Positions 1 to 28,476 of a DNA stretch of 64,000 nt are shown piece after piece. The translations under genes and the position numbers were made by a program. The first letter of the stretch is position 1. Every line of letters starts with the position of its first letter. The notes under the pieces were generated by a model. It had not been told where the DNA came from, ran no database searches, and was given only the letters and a program-made list of their open reading frames with translations. The DNA lies in assembly GCF_037975245.1 (NCBI RefSeq), contig NC_092575.1, forward strand, positions 12,821,001 to 12,885,000, written 5' to 3'. The stretch comes from Apostichopus japonicus (lineage: Eukaryota; Echinodermata; Holothuroidea; Aspidochirotida; Stichopodidae).

Positions 1-29
1 CCACTTCCCATTTCAAAATGTCATTATTG

Positions 30-42
30 AGAAAGCGAAACT
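30..42 (+). promoter_or_regulatory. ISRE-like element upstream of Ig-like receptor gene
   Basis: The 13 bases match the interferon-stimulated response element consensus RRAAANNGAAASY at every defined position. It lies about 130 bp upstream of a TATA box and 280 bp upstream of the receptor start codon. A reverse-strand GGAAGT (ETS core) lies at bases 3-8. Binding by an IRF-family factor is inferred from the consensus only. Confidence 0.45.
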
Positions 43-170
43 TTATTAATAGGCTACGACCTGTATTTTTCTTTCATTGAATTAATTGTACGCGCCGTCG
101 GCTGTGCTGACATTATTTACAATCACCTCTGCAGCTTGGACGGACTTATTTAGTGTCAATTGAGTAGGCC

Positions 171-177
171 TATATAA
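171..177 (+). promoter_or_regulatory. TATA box of Ig-like receptor gene
   Basis: TATATAA lies 146 bp upstream of the ATG at 323. A start site about 30 bp downstream, near 200, would give a 5' leader of about 120 nt without a splice. It fits a compact single-exon gene. Confidence 0.45.
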
Positions 178-322
178 TGACCGCCATATTCAGCAACATT
201 TATGTCGGTTTCAAGTGTTGAGACTGTTATTTACCTCCAACATCTTTATCTGGCAAAACGTCCAAGATAGTCTGGCGGTTCAACACTCTGCAAGTTACGC
301 ATCTTATAATCACAGTATAGTT

Positions 323-1567
323 ATGGAAATCGACGCATTATTCACCCAACTCTCTTCTCTTCTACTGTTAGTCACTATTCATTCTTCCAGAGGCGGCCAA
401 TGTAAATCACTGTGTAAACAATGGCGGTGGGAATCTACCACTAGCTGTTTCGTAGATGTTGAACAAGAATCTCGATGTCGTTTGGAATTTAAAAATGTCG
501 TATTCAACGTGAGCGATCTTGGTTATATTTGGGCGCAGATAGAATTTAAGGAACGTACTGTTAGTAATATCAGTGATGGCGGCAAACCAGCTGAGAGAAG
601 TACGATCTCCTCTGACAAAGCGTTTTGGTATACTGATCAATATACCGCAGGAAGATATGTAATGAATATTCATAGTATTGATCGTGATACTTTCAACCAC
701 CTGGGACTTGTTTCAGCGACTCTTTCGTTCCAATTGAACCGAGTATCACCGGAAGATTCAGGAGTGTACAACATAACTTTGAGAGAAGGTACCGTGTTTG
801 ACGACAATGCTGTCATATTACGTCATACCTACCATTTGTATACCGAATGGGTGCACCCACCTTCCCCAATCTGCATATCGTCCAAATATAATGTTTCTGA
901 CTTTTTGTTGACCTGCTCTATATCTGATAATCTCTTTCCTCTTGAAGATGTAAGACTTAATATTGTATCATCGTCACCCGAAAACTGTTCGATCGTACCC
1001 ATAAGAGAGGAACCCAGCGTAGTTGGAAGCATAATAGTAAACACTCACTACAAACCATGTGACCAGAATTCAACTATTTTGTGCAAATTGAGCCACGAGA
1101 GGACCGCACCTTCAAACTTGACATCATTTAATCGGCGGTCATGCGCATTTGATCTTACACCTATTAAAACCCCACCGCATCATGATCAATTAATTTTGTA
1201 TGTTTTATTTCCTACTCTGTTGTTTCTTAGTTTAGGCCTAATTTGCGGTTCTATTCTCGCCATTCTCCGTTGGAGAAGACTACAATCGTTGAAGGAGACT
1301 TGTACTAGTCCAAACTACCATAGTTATCGGACGAGCACTCTACATAGGATGGACAAAACCTCGTACAGCGGTTCCGTGAGATCGAGCCCGCGCGATCTAA
1401 GCGCTGAGAGCTATGATATTTGCCAAGTTACAACACTGCCAGAGCATGATGTAAAAAGAGTGTCTTATTTTGAAGTTTATGAGGATATGAACGACTCAGT
1501 CTCTACGAATGATTCACAAGTTTACAGAAGATTGGATTACAAGCAACCAAAACAATCGGAAATGTGA
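323..1567 (+). CDS. Type I membrane receptor with Ig-like domains and ITIM-like/YxxM tail (single exon)
   Basis: A 414-codon open frame; I do not recognise an orthologue. The ATG at 323 is the first in frame, with G at -3 and +4; upstream codons in the frame contain no ATG. Residues 1-25 are a probable signal peptide with a Leu-rich core. The ectodomain has seven N-X-S/T sites. A first V-like region has the Ig F-strand pattern D-S-G-V-Y, but the following canonical Cys is replaced (Y-N-I). A second region has a Cys pair at about 198 and 254, 56 apart, as in a C-type Ig fold. A hydrophobic helix spans about 289-313, followed by a basic stop-transfer (R-W-R-R). The roughly 100-residue tail holds an ITIM-like V-S-Y382-F-E-V, an overlapping Y386-E-D-M (PI3K SH2 type) and Y401-R-R-L. 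A phosphotyrosine-signalling surface receptor is inferred; the ligand is unknown. It could also be the last exon of a longer gene. Confidence 0.72.
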   Translation: MEIDALFTQLSSLLLLVTIHSSRGGQCKSLCKQWRWESTTSCFVDVEQESRCRLEFKNVVFNVSDLGYIWAQIEFKERTVSNISDGGKPAERSTISSDKAFWYTDQYTAGRYVMNIHSIDRDTFNHLGLVSATLSFQLNRVSPEDSGVYNITLREGTVFDDNAVILRHTYHLYTEWVHPPSPICISSKYNVSDFLLTCSISDNLFPLEDVRLNIVSSSPENCSIVPIREEPSVVGSIIVNTHYKPCDQNSTILCKLSHERTAPSNLTSFNRRSCAFDLTPIKTPPHHDQLILYVLFPTLLFLSLGLICGSILAILRWRRLQSLKETCTSPNYHSYRTSTLHRMDKTSYSGSVRSSPRDLSAESYDICQVTTLPEHDVKRVSYFEVYEDMNDSVSTNDSQVYRRLDYKQPKQSEM

Positions 1568-3990
1568 ATAGATGCATAGGCCTTTAAGGTGGCATACTCC
1601 TATTAGAGTCTATATCAATCCGCTCGATTGTTCTCCTATATCAGGAAAAGTGCCAAAAAGCAGCAGGAGAACATATTTTGTGACCTGTTATCAATTATAA
1701 TCTAGTTTTTTGTGGCTTGCATGTTGAAGAGCATGAATGGAAGTACATGGTGGTGAGAAAATTGGGTCAATTGAGGCAATTTTAGACCCCTTTAGGCTTC
1801 CCAGGAGCAGCATAGGAAATTTGTTTACCACTGAGTGAAGAGGTTTGTTTACAAGTGACGAAAACTTCCGGCTCGGATAGTAAAAAAATTTTTACGGTCA
1901 TGGTACGGAAAATTGATGGTGCCATGAAAGGCCAACTTGTCAGCTATCCGGTAATGGGTAGCGTTAAGCTAGTGAAAACTTCTATCTAGACTTAGAGACC
2001 ACATTACTTTTGTGATTTAGTGTGTAACTCAATGGGGCGTTTAATGGGCGTATGCTACCATATATATGAGCCCATTGAATGTTCTGTTACGGACGGCTTC
2101 TATCCGATTAATAATCGATATGTCTATATTTCACACAATACAGGGAAGAAAAATCAAGAAACTAAAGAACAGCATCGCACTAAAAGTGTAGTATACCGTG
2201 GGACGACAAAAAAAAAGCATACGTAAATTTTTGTTTTAAATGTGAGGGACACATAATTATGGAACATTTCCGGTTGAAAATAGTAGTTCTAGTGTTACGA
2301 CACTTCATGTAAACGAGGAGGGACGCGTAGAGGAGGAGCAATTCCCGCAAGTCTCCTGTTGTTCACCTTACCCATCGTGCTATGTCGCTAATGTAAACTT
2401 CAATTAACCTGACATTTTAGTGTATATTTATATTTAGCCATAGACTTCGAATTTTGCTTAGTCAAGTTCAGCGAGTGCGACTAAGTCGCGGTCCGATGGG
2501 AACTTCGGTTGGTTTGAATTACACTGACGTCCAAAGATCCCTTTCCGAGTTTATGAAAGATAACTTTTGGTTTGAACTTTGCGACGGGACACTTAGGGTT
2601 TCTTTAAATCATAGGACCATCTTTATTTTCACTTTTTCTCTTCTGTTCATGTTTTTGAGATGAAATGAATGTTTACATATTTATAGAAAATATGGCATTA
2701 ATATTTGTTAATAACATGTTTCTGCAGCATCATTTCCAGAAGATACTCCTGACAAAGAATTCAGCAAGGGAATGAATAAAGAAGAAAAACCATCATACTT
2801 TAAAAATTGCTGCCCAAAGAGTCTGGTATATCTAATTTAAACTTGTTCAAAGTGACATTTATTCTTTCATATGTGAGAATTCCCTGATATCCCGCAAAAC
2901 AAAGAAGTTTACTTCTGGGACGGTGTCATGTAGGCCTAGGCCTACATGATTTCAAAAGGAAAGGAGGGGAATTCTTATTTTCCTCTGACTGAATCATGTA
3001 GGAGTATGGACCCTCATGGAAGGGGGCCAGGGGTGGTATCTGGTAGCATTTTATGAATGATTGGACGTGGCCGTGGGTCGTAGAAGGTGACTTCCATGTA
3101 GGGGTTATGGATCATTCTCTCCAGAAATCAATTTCAGACATATTGTACAGTTAAAAATGTTAAATTTAGACTGTCCATTAGATATCTAATTGGGTCTAAA
3201 CACAATGTTGTACTAATAATTACTTTTGTATGAATGAGGTTGAAAAACGTATCTATGCCTGGATATGTATATCTCCAGACCCCCCCCCCCCCCATCCCGC
3301 CTTCGTGAAAGACGCCTTAATTTCCACAGGGCCACATCCTTTAAAACTCTTTCACATGGTTTTGAATTCCACACCTCCCACAGACACAGCTTTGAAACCC
3401 TGTCTGTCACATCCCCTAAAATGGCTGACGTCCTCCAGTGCCTTGCCCCTCTACCAACAAATATGCCCCCCCCCCAACAGATTTAACCATCTCTCATCGC
3501 CATTACACGGAATTCACTATCCATTGATTATAATAAGGTTAACCTCTAGTTCTTCCATGCGTGAAATCATGAAAATCAAAAAGGAATCACAATGCTAGTT
3601 AAATGGTTGTGACTAATTTGTAATGCGTCCACTTAGACCTTTCCTGAAATGCCTGCTAAATTGGCATTACTTATGTTACGTGAATGAACCTAAGGAAGCA
3701 GGCACACAAAATGCACGGTAGAAATTTTCATTGACAATTTATTTGATTAAAATATGGCATGAGAGACTTGTTGCGTCGTGATGTATGTGCGTCTGAGATA
3801 TCACTTACTTCACTCTGACCTCACACCATCACGGAGTCTTTAAGGTGACATTGAGATAAATATCTCAACAAATAATTTGTGACAAGGATTTTAAAAAGCT
3901 GGCGTTTCATGCAACGTTGTAAACATCATGGTCATACTGTCATAGCGACATACGAATGTCGTAATGTCGCCAAGTTAACATTCATATATT
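1568..3990. other. Non-coding stretch with candidate polyadenylation signal
   Basis: No convincing gene. AATAAA at 2775-2780 (+) could end the receptor mRNA with a 1.2-kb 3' UTR. A C14 run lies near 3281-3294. A short exon-like open stretch at about 2730-2829 has a good acceptor but no partner in phase. Confidence 0.4.
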
Positions 3991-4245
3991 GGAGTGTTAG
4001 CTCAGTGGTTAACGCTGGTGTCTTTCAATCATAAGGTCCCCGGTTCGAGTCACTCCCAGATTAATGTATGTCGTCCAGTTACAGAGTTGTTGACAATTAA
4101 CAATTCATAATCATGGGCGTTAAATATGAATGTAAGAAACTGACTTCGGTCAGCTTGCGGCTTTGATAAGCCAATGAGGCTTCTTTGCAAGTTCCTGCTT
4201 GAAGGAGGATCTAAAAAAAAAATACTCAAAAAAAAAAATTCTTCT
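3991..4245 (+). repeat. tRNA-derived SINE
   Basis: The head (3991-4058) has a Pol III A box TAGCTCAGTGG (3998-4008), a B box GGTTCGAGTC (4042-4051) and an acceptor-like pairing GGAGTG/CACTCC. The anticodon stem is too weak for a working tRNA. A non-tRNA body follows, then a structured 3' part (about 4125-4210) and two A-rich tails (4212-4239). This order is that of a SINE. Family and target duplication were not determined. Confidence 0.65.
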
Positions 4246-6179
4246 TTTTCTTTTTTGAAGGTGACGTTTCAGATATTTTCACCAGAAGTCACATGCTTAC
4301 TTCTTCAACATATTTTGTAATTTGCTACTTTAAAGTAAAGTAAACATTACATATTAAGGAGTTGTTCCTACACAATTTTGTTAACTGCCTCATTACTATA
4401 CTCATATTTTTATACTTTAATAATGCTGCTAAATCTTAAAATAATAGAGCAAAAACACGGTATTTCTCATCACATTAAAAAAAAAAATTGTGACATCACT
4501 TTAGACCTGTGTGATACAATTTCAATTGAGAATGGTTTTCTTTCAGTTTGCCATTACTAAAAAACAAAACCACTTGAAGCCATTTTACTTTCTGTTTCAA
4601 TTAATAAACACTACACAGTCATGTGCTCAGTTCTACTGTACATACAGCAGAGATGGAAATTCACCAGACAAATATAGGAGCAAAATTATGATTAGAAATT
4701 GGGGAAAAAATACTCAGATAAAGGAGATTTTTCAATGATCTTTATAACATTTGACAACTTTATTTCAAACTTGACTCCAGTGGATATCAAAAATGACAGG
4801 ATAAATATTCTTCTTGTTTCATTATAACTTGCAAGGTGAGTCACAGAAGTGATAAGTAAAGGTGGCTGCAATTTATAAGGAAAACCAAATGAAAGGAAAA
4901 GCAAATGAAAGGAAAGCCACTCAAAAGTTTGGGTGAGGAAGGGGATGAACCAAGCATAAAGAATAAAAAACAATAACGAAACTAATGAGATCAAACTTAT
5001 ACAAAAAATTAATCATAGCTTTAAATTAACTTTGGTCACAACAAAGGGCAGAATTATGAAGAAAGGGAGAAAGAGAAACGTATATAGATGGACCCACAAA
5101 CCTTCTCCCCAATTTTTCCCTTTAACAACTCATTTTTATCTTTCAGTGATACATAAATTTCTGAGTCCTAAAAAACCCACGAAAGGTAGATACTTCCTGG
5201 TGGTTGGTGAGTCAATTGATAATTAACAGATTTGAATGCAGTTGATCAATACTTTTAAAAACCAAGCCCTGAGTGACTGGGAGGAACATAACTGTAATAC
5301 ACCCTTGGAAAAACTGTCTTGCTACTGAAGTCGCCCAGTAAAAGAATCAATCGACAACCCACTTTTGGGTCATGGACCAAAAATTTGAAAGGAAGTGTTC
5401 TACAAAATAAAAGTTAGCTTCTGTATGTGCATTTGAAAACTTGTGCATCTAGGGAAACAAACCTAAATGCAAGAAAATGGTTCAACCATTCTCTTTGATT
5501 ATCCCTGATGGTCAGAGATGTACACTAGAAATGAAGGCATACTGTGCTAAAGTGTCTGGCTGTTATTTAAACAGACTATCCGTAGGAAGATCAGCCAGTC
5601 CATAAAGTCAAAACTTTGAGATGATATCATAAACAGGAAACATTACTCAAAGCAGCATTTTACTTTGGCTCCTTAGTTTTGAATATAATTTTATCAACCA
5701 TGTGGAGGTTGCAATAAACATAAAAAACATCCCCTTAGCTGTTTCATTTAAGGCTAGTTTCATAGTTAGTTTTATCAGTCAGCAGCTGATAATTCCATAC
5801 AAAACTGACAAATCACTCACTCAGAACAATTTTGTCTTTTTAAGTTAGTGTGGATGCTGAATAAACATGGCTTCAAATAAGATACCAATTCCTTCGTTCT
5901 TTCTACATGTAAATTGAAGGATTTATGCTAATGAGCTATGGTATTCTAGGGTATTCATGTCAAAGACAAATTCAATATTGCAATATGCTGCAAGATTGAT
6001 GAAAACAGAAAATATTTGTCAATTTCATATGCTAGTTTCACACTTTATATGCTTAACTAATCATCAATAGCTTTCATACCAGAATATTCCCTGAGTATCA
6101 ACAAATTCATCAGATTAGGTCTGTCAAACTATCCACCCACTTAAACATTTTCTAAGGTTTACTGAAATTTTTTACTTTT
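4246..6179. other. Intergenic stretch, no gene seen
   Basis: AT-rich DNA between the SINE and the 3' end of the helicase gene. Open frames here are short, lack splice context and have no recognisable family. Confidence 0.5.
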
Positions 6180-6185
6180 TTTATT
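6180..6185 (-). terminator. Candidate poly(A) signal of DDX52
   Basis: AATAAA on the minus strand, about 535 nt after the DDX52 stop codon. I noticed no earlier canonical hexamer after the stop, so the 3' UTR would contain the CT/GA-rich repeat block. Confidence 0.4.
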
Positions 6186-6329
6186 TGCTAACTGACGCAC
6201 TGACCCGACCTGACTGTAGGAATAGGCCCAGGTAAGCTAAAGATGATACTGTTCCAAACTTTCTGTCATCATCTTCTGCAACCTCCCATCTGCCTTGAAC
6301 GCACCTCCCATCTTTGACTCAGGGCATCT

Positions 6330-6640
6330 ACTTTGTTTGCTTTCCACAACCTCTTGTCTCAGAATCCAGACTGCCAAATTCCTCTTCAACATCCCTCCAT
6401 CTCAAACTCTCATATCTATCTTCCTCTTCAACATCCCTTCATCTCAGACTCTCACATCCGTCTTCCTCTTCCGCTATCTCTTATCTCAGAATCCAAACTG
6501 CCATCTTCCTTTTCAACATCCCTTCATCTCGGACACTCACATCAATCTTCCTCTTCCACTAACCTCTCATCTCATCATTAATACGTCCATCTTACATAAT
6601 TTCTAAAACCTCTCACCAGAATGCCAGGACCTGTATCTTC
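6330..6640. repeat. Degenerate CT-rich minisatellite, about 42-45 bp units
   Basis: Repeating phrases of the kind CTCTTCAACATCCCTTCATCT followed by ACTCTCACATC recur about six times with drift. In the DDX52 mRNA the array would be GA-rich and lie in the 3' UTR. Confidence 0.65.
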
Positions 6641-6718
6641 CTCTTCTGCAATCTCCCAACTTAGATTTGGTACCTTCAACTCAATCTTCACTCTTTAAAA
6701 ATGTCCATCTGGCAGACC

Positions 6719-23560
<16,842 letters not shown>

Positions 23561-24326
23561 CTTGACTGGTACTTTCAGTCAGCATTATGGACGCGGAAGT
23601 TACCGTATAGGGTTACGTATCCAATGAAACAGCCCGGTACCATCAGTCTTGATATACCACATACCGTGACAACAATAACAACGATCGCGATAGTGTAGTT
23701 GAACGAAGCTTTTCAACGGCAACAAGATGTTGACAAGTCAGAGAGGCATTTGACACATATTTCAAACACAATTCGCTTTCAATAGCGAGAGACAAACGAA
23801 TTTCATTTAAATTCGTTTGAAGCTTCAGGGCACTTTTGTAAAGCAGTATTGAAAAGTGACACGAGGTCTATAAGTTTATGAATGCATTTATTTTAGCTCG
23901 CAGAGTGTCATCATTGCTGTGTCATGTTCCACGAAAACTTGCAGATAGGAAAGCACTCTGAGTCAGAACGTAAGTAAGCTAAGATTGGCATATGACTGTA
24001 ACGTTGAGCCTTTTGAGTTTTGTGCAATTCGGCTCATAACCTGGGCTATGTCAATGTATGTGTAGGTCTATTGCAAATGTATGTGATATTGGTCACTAAC
24101 AACATGATGAAAATATTAAATCTTGCATGATACTTAGCAAATGTTGAGGTCTAGCCTATTTCTCAATGAATATGATTTGGTTAGGTGGGTATGTTGCTGT
24201 ATACGGCCCAGACTCAACAACATAGTCTAACTTAAGCCCAGTAGAGGTCAATATATAGAAAGATGGATTGGAACGTTGTAGCTAGCATGATTTAGATTGG
24301 GAAATTCCGTGCAGTTGTTTTTAGCT

Positions 24327-24696
24327 TTAAAGGCATTGGAGACTCGCCCTAAACCGCGTGCCGCCATCTGAAAAAGTTAACTTTCTGTTGCTTTAAGTGA
24401 CGTTTTGTTTGTGTCGCTACAAAATGCAGACAGTAATGAAAAGTGATACCTTGTTATCTTTAGCTGGACCTGAGATGTCCATCGCTGTATCGTTTTACAC
24501 TGTGCTGTGGGTATTGACCGCAGCTGTATGTACTGACTGTACACTAGTGTCTAATTACCGACGTAGCAAGCTGTGTGTGTACAGTATTTTCTGGGATCGA
24601 TGGTTGTGTCAAACACTACTGTTACACCTCATTTGAAACTAGGTCAGATTACCGGCATTAGACGTTTCTTTTTGCGCGAGTCTTCACACCCTTTAA
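24327..24696. mobile_element. TTAA-flanked MITE, copy 1
   Basis: 370 bp starting TTAAAGGCATTGGAGACTCG and ending GCGAGTCTTCACACCCTTTAA minus its last base; the ends are imperfect inverted repeats. A second copy in the same orientation lies at 51185-51544, collinear through the interior. The short open frame inside is not a gene. Confidence 0.72.
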
Positions 24697-27246
24697 CATC
24701 AGGCTAATCACACCTTTAATTTCCTTCAAGTTGTCCCACAACTAATCCCTGTCATCTCTTAAAACGTGTCTACCTTTAAGAATTAACCATGTCACCCTAG
24801 CAAACCAGAAGTAGGCTGTACTTTGTGAAGTGAGTGTATAGTATATGCAAACAGCTTAAACTTTATGTTCATATTGTACTGTAAATATCTGATGCTAATT
24901 CTGTACCAAATTCCAGCCATACCACATTGAAGTTCATTTAACTGGACAAGTCATATTTCGTTTTAAATAGACCTTCTGTAGGCTAGGCCTAACAAAGAAC
25001 TATATCTCAACTTTAAAAAAAAAAAAAAAAAAAAAAATGGCATAACACCAGACTTGCTACCATGGCCCAGTTTCCTGGACCTTCATTCCAATCCATAAAT
25101 ATTTTTGCATTTAAAAGTTTAATCCTTAAATCATCATGCATATATTCTCATGGCAGAATAGATCAATTGAAGTTAAAATAAACAATGAAGTAAGAATATG
25201 CCCCTAACATTTTATTGGCTGTCAATTGATTAACAAACTCGGAAGGAGTATATCCTGTAGACAGTTTTCACCTAGCAGTATGGTAAAATCTGGGAAGCAT
25301 GTCCCTCTCTCCCTACAGCTGCTCAAATTATTAGTACAGTACTTACTTAATCTCCTAATATTCTAATAATATTCTAAAATATACATGTACTAAAGAAAAT
25401 TTGCAACGTTTTGATTTAGTTTCAGCAAGTCCCTCTGTTGTTACAAGATGCAAATCTTTAGAATATTCAAATTGCATACCAAATATTCATCATGTATGAA
25501 TTCTTTTACCAACATTGAAGAATTGAAACATTGATCAGTTGCATCAAGTTTCTCCTTCAAGTTAAAGCTTTCACAATTATGACACAAAAAGGCTAAGAAA
25601 GTTCAGGATATAGGAATGAAACATATTGCACAGTCAAATTTTGTTCCTTAATAAATTTGAGTTCTTTTTGGATCAGAGCTCCTAACATACAAAAGCTCCT
25701 CAGATTTTGAAAGCTATGATTTTGAAGTAATATTTCAAAACAACAAAGATATATGTTTTCCTGGAATGATATCTGAACCTGGTGCATGATCAATACCACA
25801 AAGACAAATTACCTTAGAAGTTTGCTTCAATACCAACTGAGCCACAGTATATCTAGGCCTAATTTGTTGGCAATAATTACTTGATGGATATGTTGAACTC
25901 ATTTAGTACCATATGGGAGTGTAGGATTAAACCCATTATTGTCTGATGAAGTTTTTAACTTTTTAAGGTGGGATTTTGAAATACTTGTTGTCCTTTGAAT
26001 ACTGTATACAGAGCAGCAAAGAATGTACAGAAATTTGAGTTTTGATTTGTAACCAAACTTTGGACAGGTACTGTCAGAAAGGGATGCTAACTGTTTTCCA
26101 GATTTCAATCCTAGATTAAATTCCCTTCTCACTGGGTTCAGTAACAGTCCCAAGATTTGTTAATTTCTATTCTTGATTGTTTATCCTCATTTTACTGCCA
26201 ACTAATCTATGCCACAGAAGTTAGTTGCAGCGTATTGATTACTCCACTGTTGGACCAGTCAGTACAGTCATGAATGGGGACCTTACAAAAGCATTTATTG
26301 GTTGTGAGTAAACAACAATAGGTCATTGCAACTGAGTTCATCTATTAACTGGTCAACTAACACACTTGTGTGCTATTAGAGTAGGACAATAGTTGTGGGA
26401 TTGTTGAATTCTAAGGCAAAAGTTTATCAGGGTATTAAAATCAGCATGGTAGATTAATCTCATTTAATAGTGCATTTAGTAACTGCACATTAAAATGTTA
26501 TCAGGTATACGTACTATAGCCTGTTTAATGAAAGCAAAGACAGATATAAGGCTATACTGTATAAAGGAAACTAAGAAGTGTAACAGTAACAAAAAATAAA
26601 TCTTTTAATGTAATATTTTGGAATTGAATTGCCTTGACATGACCTGAATGTCTAGATGTAACAATGAAAGTAAATTACATGCAATTGATTATGTCATTAT
26701 TTTAATAAAATTAATTTGGATCAGATTGTACAGCCTACGTACTGTAAATGTACTTATTGACATTTAATTTTATCAATAGAACTGAAATTCCCTGGGCAAA
26801 ACATGTACTGAGCTGTCTACAGTAAGTTGTACACTGTGTAAGTCTGCCAAAAATCTACTCGAACTATGAACAATTGGTAAATAATGAAAGAAATTCAATG
26901 TATACTGTAGGTAATACTTACAGTAGTTGCATTATTGATAAATATGTAAAAAGTGTTATTGTCTGACATGAAAAACATTCTTAGAAATCATAAGTTTGTA
27001 AAGCAGACCACCCTTAATTTACAAATTTGTTTACCATTTTTTTACAATACATGTACAATAAGTAAAGTATCTGTTCATTTTGTTAGTAGTAATTAATGTT
27101 TAAGCCGTATAAATTGTAGGGCTAGATTTTAGGAGTACAATAACTTAAACTAAACAATTGTTCATTCCTATATTTTGAAGAATAATTACAGTGCGGTAAG
27201 TACAAACAGTACTAGAAAGCTGTTAAGTGAAGCACAGGTACAGTAG

Positions 27247-27690
27247 GCCTGAACAGGTCTGTACAGGTCTGTTTTGTAGAGCATATAACACATCTATATC
27301 TCAGTTTGTTACATAACAGAATAAATTAGTTTATCAGTAACAGTAAATAACAGGGAATAATTTAGTGTTCAAGTTGTGTAACAGGTCTGTACAGTACAGG
27401 AATTATTAACTGTTTTGTTGAGCATGTAACACATCTATGTCTCAGTGTGTTACAAACAGAATAAATTATCAGTATACAGTAAATAACTGGTAATCATTTA
27501 GTGTTAAAGTTTGTGTAACTTGTCTGTACAGTACAGGAATTATTAACTGTTTTGCAGGGCATGTAACACATCTATGTCTCAGTGTGTTACATTTATAACA
27601 CTAAACAGAATAAATTAGTTTATCAGTTATACAGTAAATACAGTAACTGGAAATCATTTGTTGTTCAAGTTTGTATAGTAGTTTTGAAGG
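27247..27690. repeat. Tandem repeat, about 130-bp unit, three copies
   Basis: Each unit contains CTGTACAG, then TAACACATCTATRTCTCAG, GTGTTACA, AGAATAAATTA and a cattTagTGTTcaaG-type phrase. Copies 2 and 3 are the closest pair. Confidence 0.75.
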
Positions 27691-27989
27691 CTCTGAATTT
27701 GTCTCAAGATTATAAATGAATACTATTGTTTCTCTAAGTAAGAAAACTGCAGTTACATCTTTTAATGTGTATATTAGCAATTTGACCATTTTGTATACAT
27801 TTTAGGAGGCATAACTGCATAAATTATCCCCTGGTATATATACTGTACTTAAATAGTTGTAACTAAGCACAAAGAGCTCTACTGTACAGTATGTACTGTA
27901 AGTACAGGCACAATTAGTACTGTACAGTATAATGTATAGAGTGAATGTTTCACAACATATAGTACTAGTCTATTTGTTACAGACTGAAT

Positions 27990-28085
27990 GTACAGTGTGT
28001 ATGTGTCTATGCTACACGTGTGTGCGTATGTGTGCATGTGTGTGAGTGTATGTATGCATGCGTGTATCTATGTATGTATGTACCT
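27990..28085. repeat. TGTG/TATG-rich simple repeat
   Basis: Imperfect alternation of TGTG and GTATG words upstream of the RIM-BP first exon. Could form Z-DNA-prone DNA. Confidence 0.6.
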
Positions 28086-28476
28086 GAGCAGTATGTACCT
28101 GTACAGCTCTGTTTATGCAATTTTGAACGCTTCACTGCATACAGGTACTGGTCTGTAGGTATGTGATTATAGTTAGTACTATAAAGAAAAATAATCATGT
28201 TCCTTTTATCCATCTCAACTACAGGGTATTCGTGTCCTTGGTTTTTGGTGCATGGAAGAGCGATTTTGACTTGGCTACCATGGTAACATAGCCACTTCCA
28301 GCCTCGAGACTTATTGTTCATCAGCTTTTCGATTAACTTCATCGGAATGTTGGTCACTGCGGTGCTCTACCTTGCTCAGTATGTGCAATAGATGTCTTCC
28401 AATGCATCGATGTTTACTCAAGTACCTCAACTAATTTATTAAGAGATCGCTACATCTCTTTCTGCAAAAAAAAAAA

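Larger units (their letters stand above)
23561..28476. other. Divergent intergenic region between DDX52 and the RIM-BP homologue
   Basis: About 4.9 kb separating two divergently transcribed genes. It contains a MITE, a poly-A run near 25014-25037, a 130-bp tandem repeat and a TG/TATG-rich tract. I see no further gene. Confidence 0.55.

Noticed and set aside
2496-2829. Possible small two-exon gene (MGTSVGLNYTDVQ... and ...FPEDTPDKEFSKG...)
   Set aside because: The second segment has a good acceptor, but the only plausible donor of the first is out of phase with it; no family recognised. It may simply be 3' UTR of the receptor gene.
3991-4058. Functional tRNA gene
   Set aside because: A and B boxes are present, but the anticodon stem cannot form five pairs and a SINE body follows.
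6295-6606. Three overlapping plus-strand frames of 82-103 codons
   Set aside because: All arise from the CT-rich minisatellite, opposite the DDX52 3' UTR.
24397-24636. 79-codon frame in the MITE
   Set aside because: The second MITE copy does not keep the frame intact.
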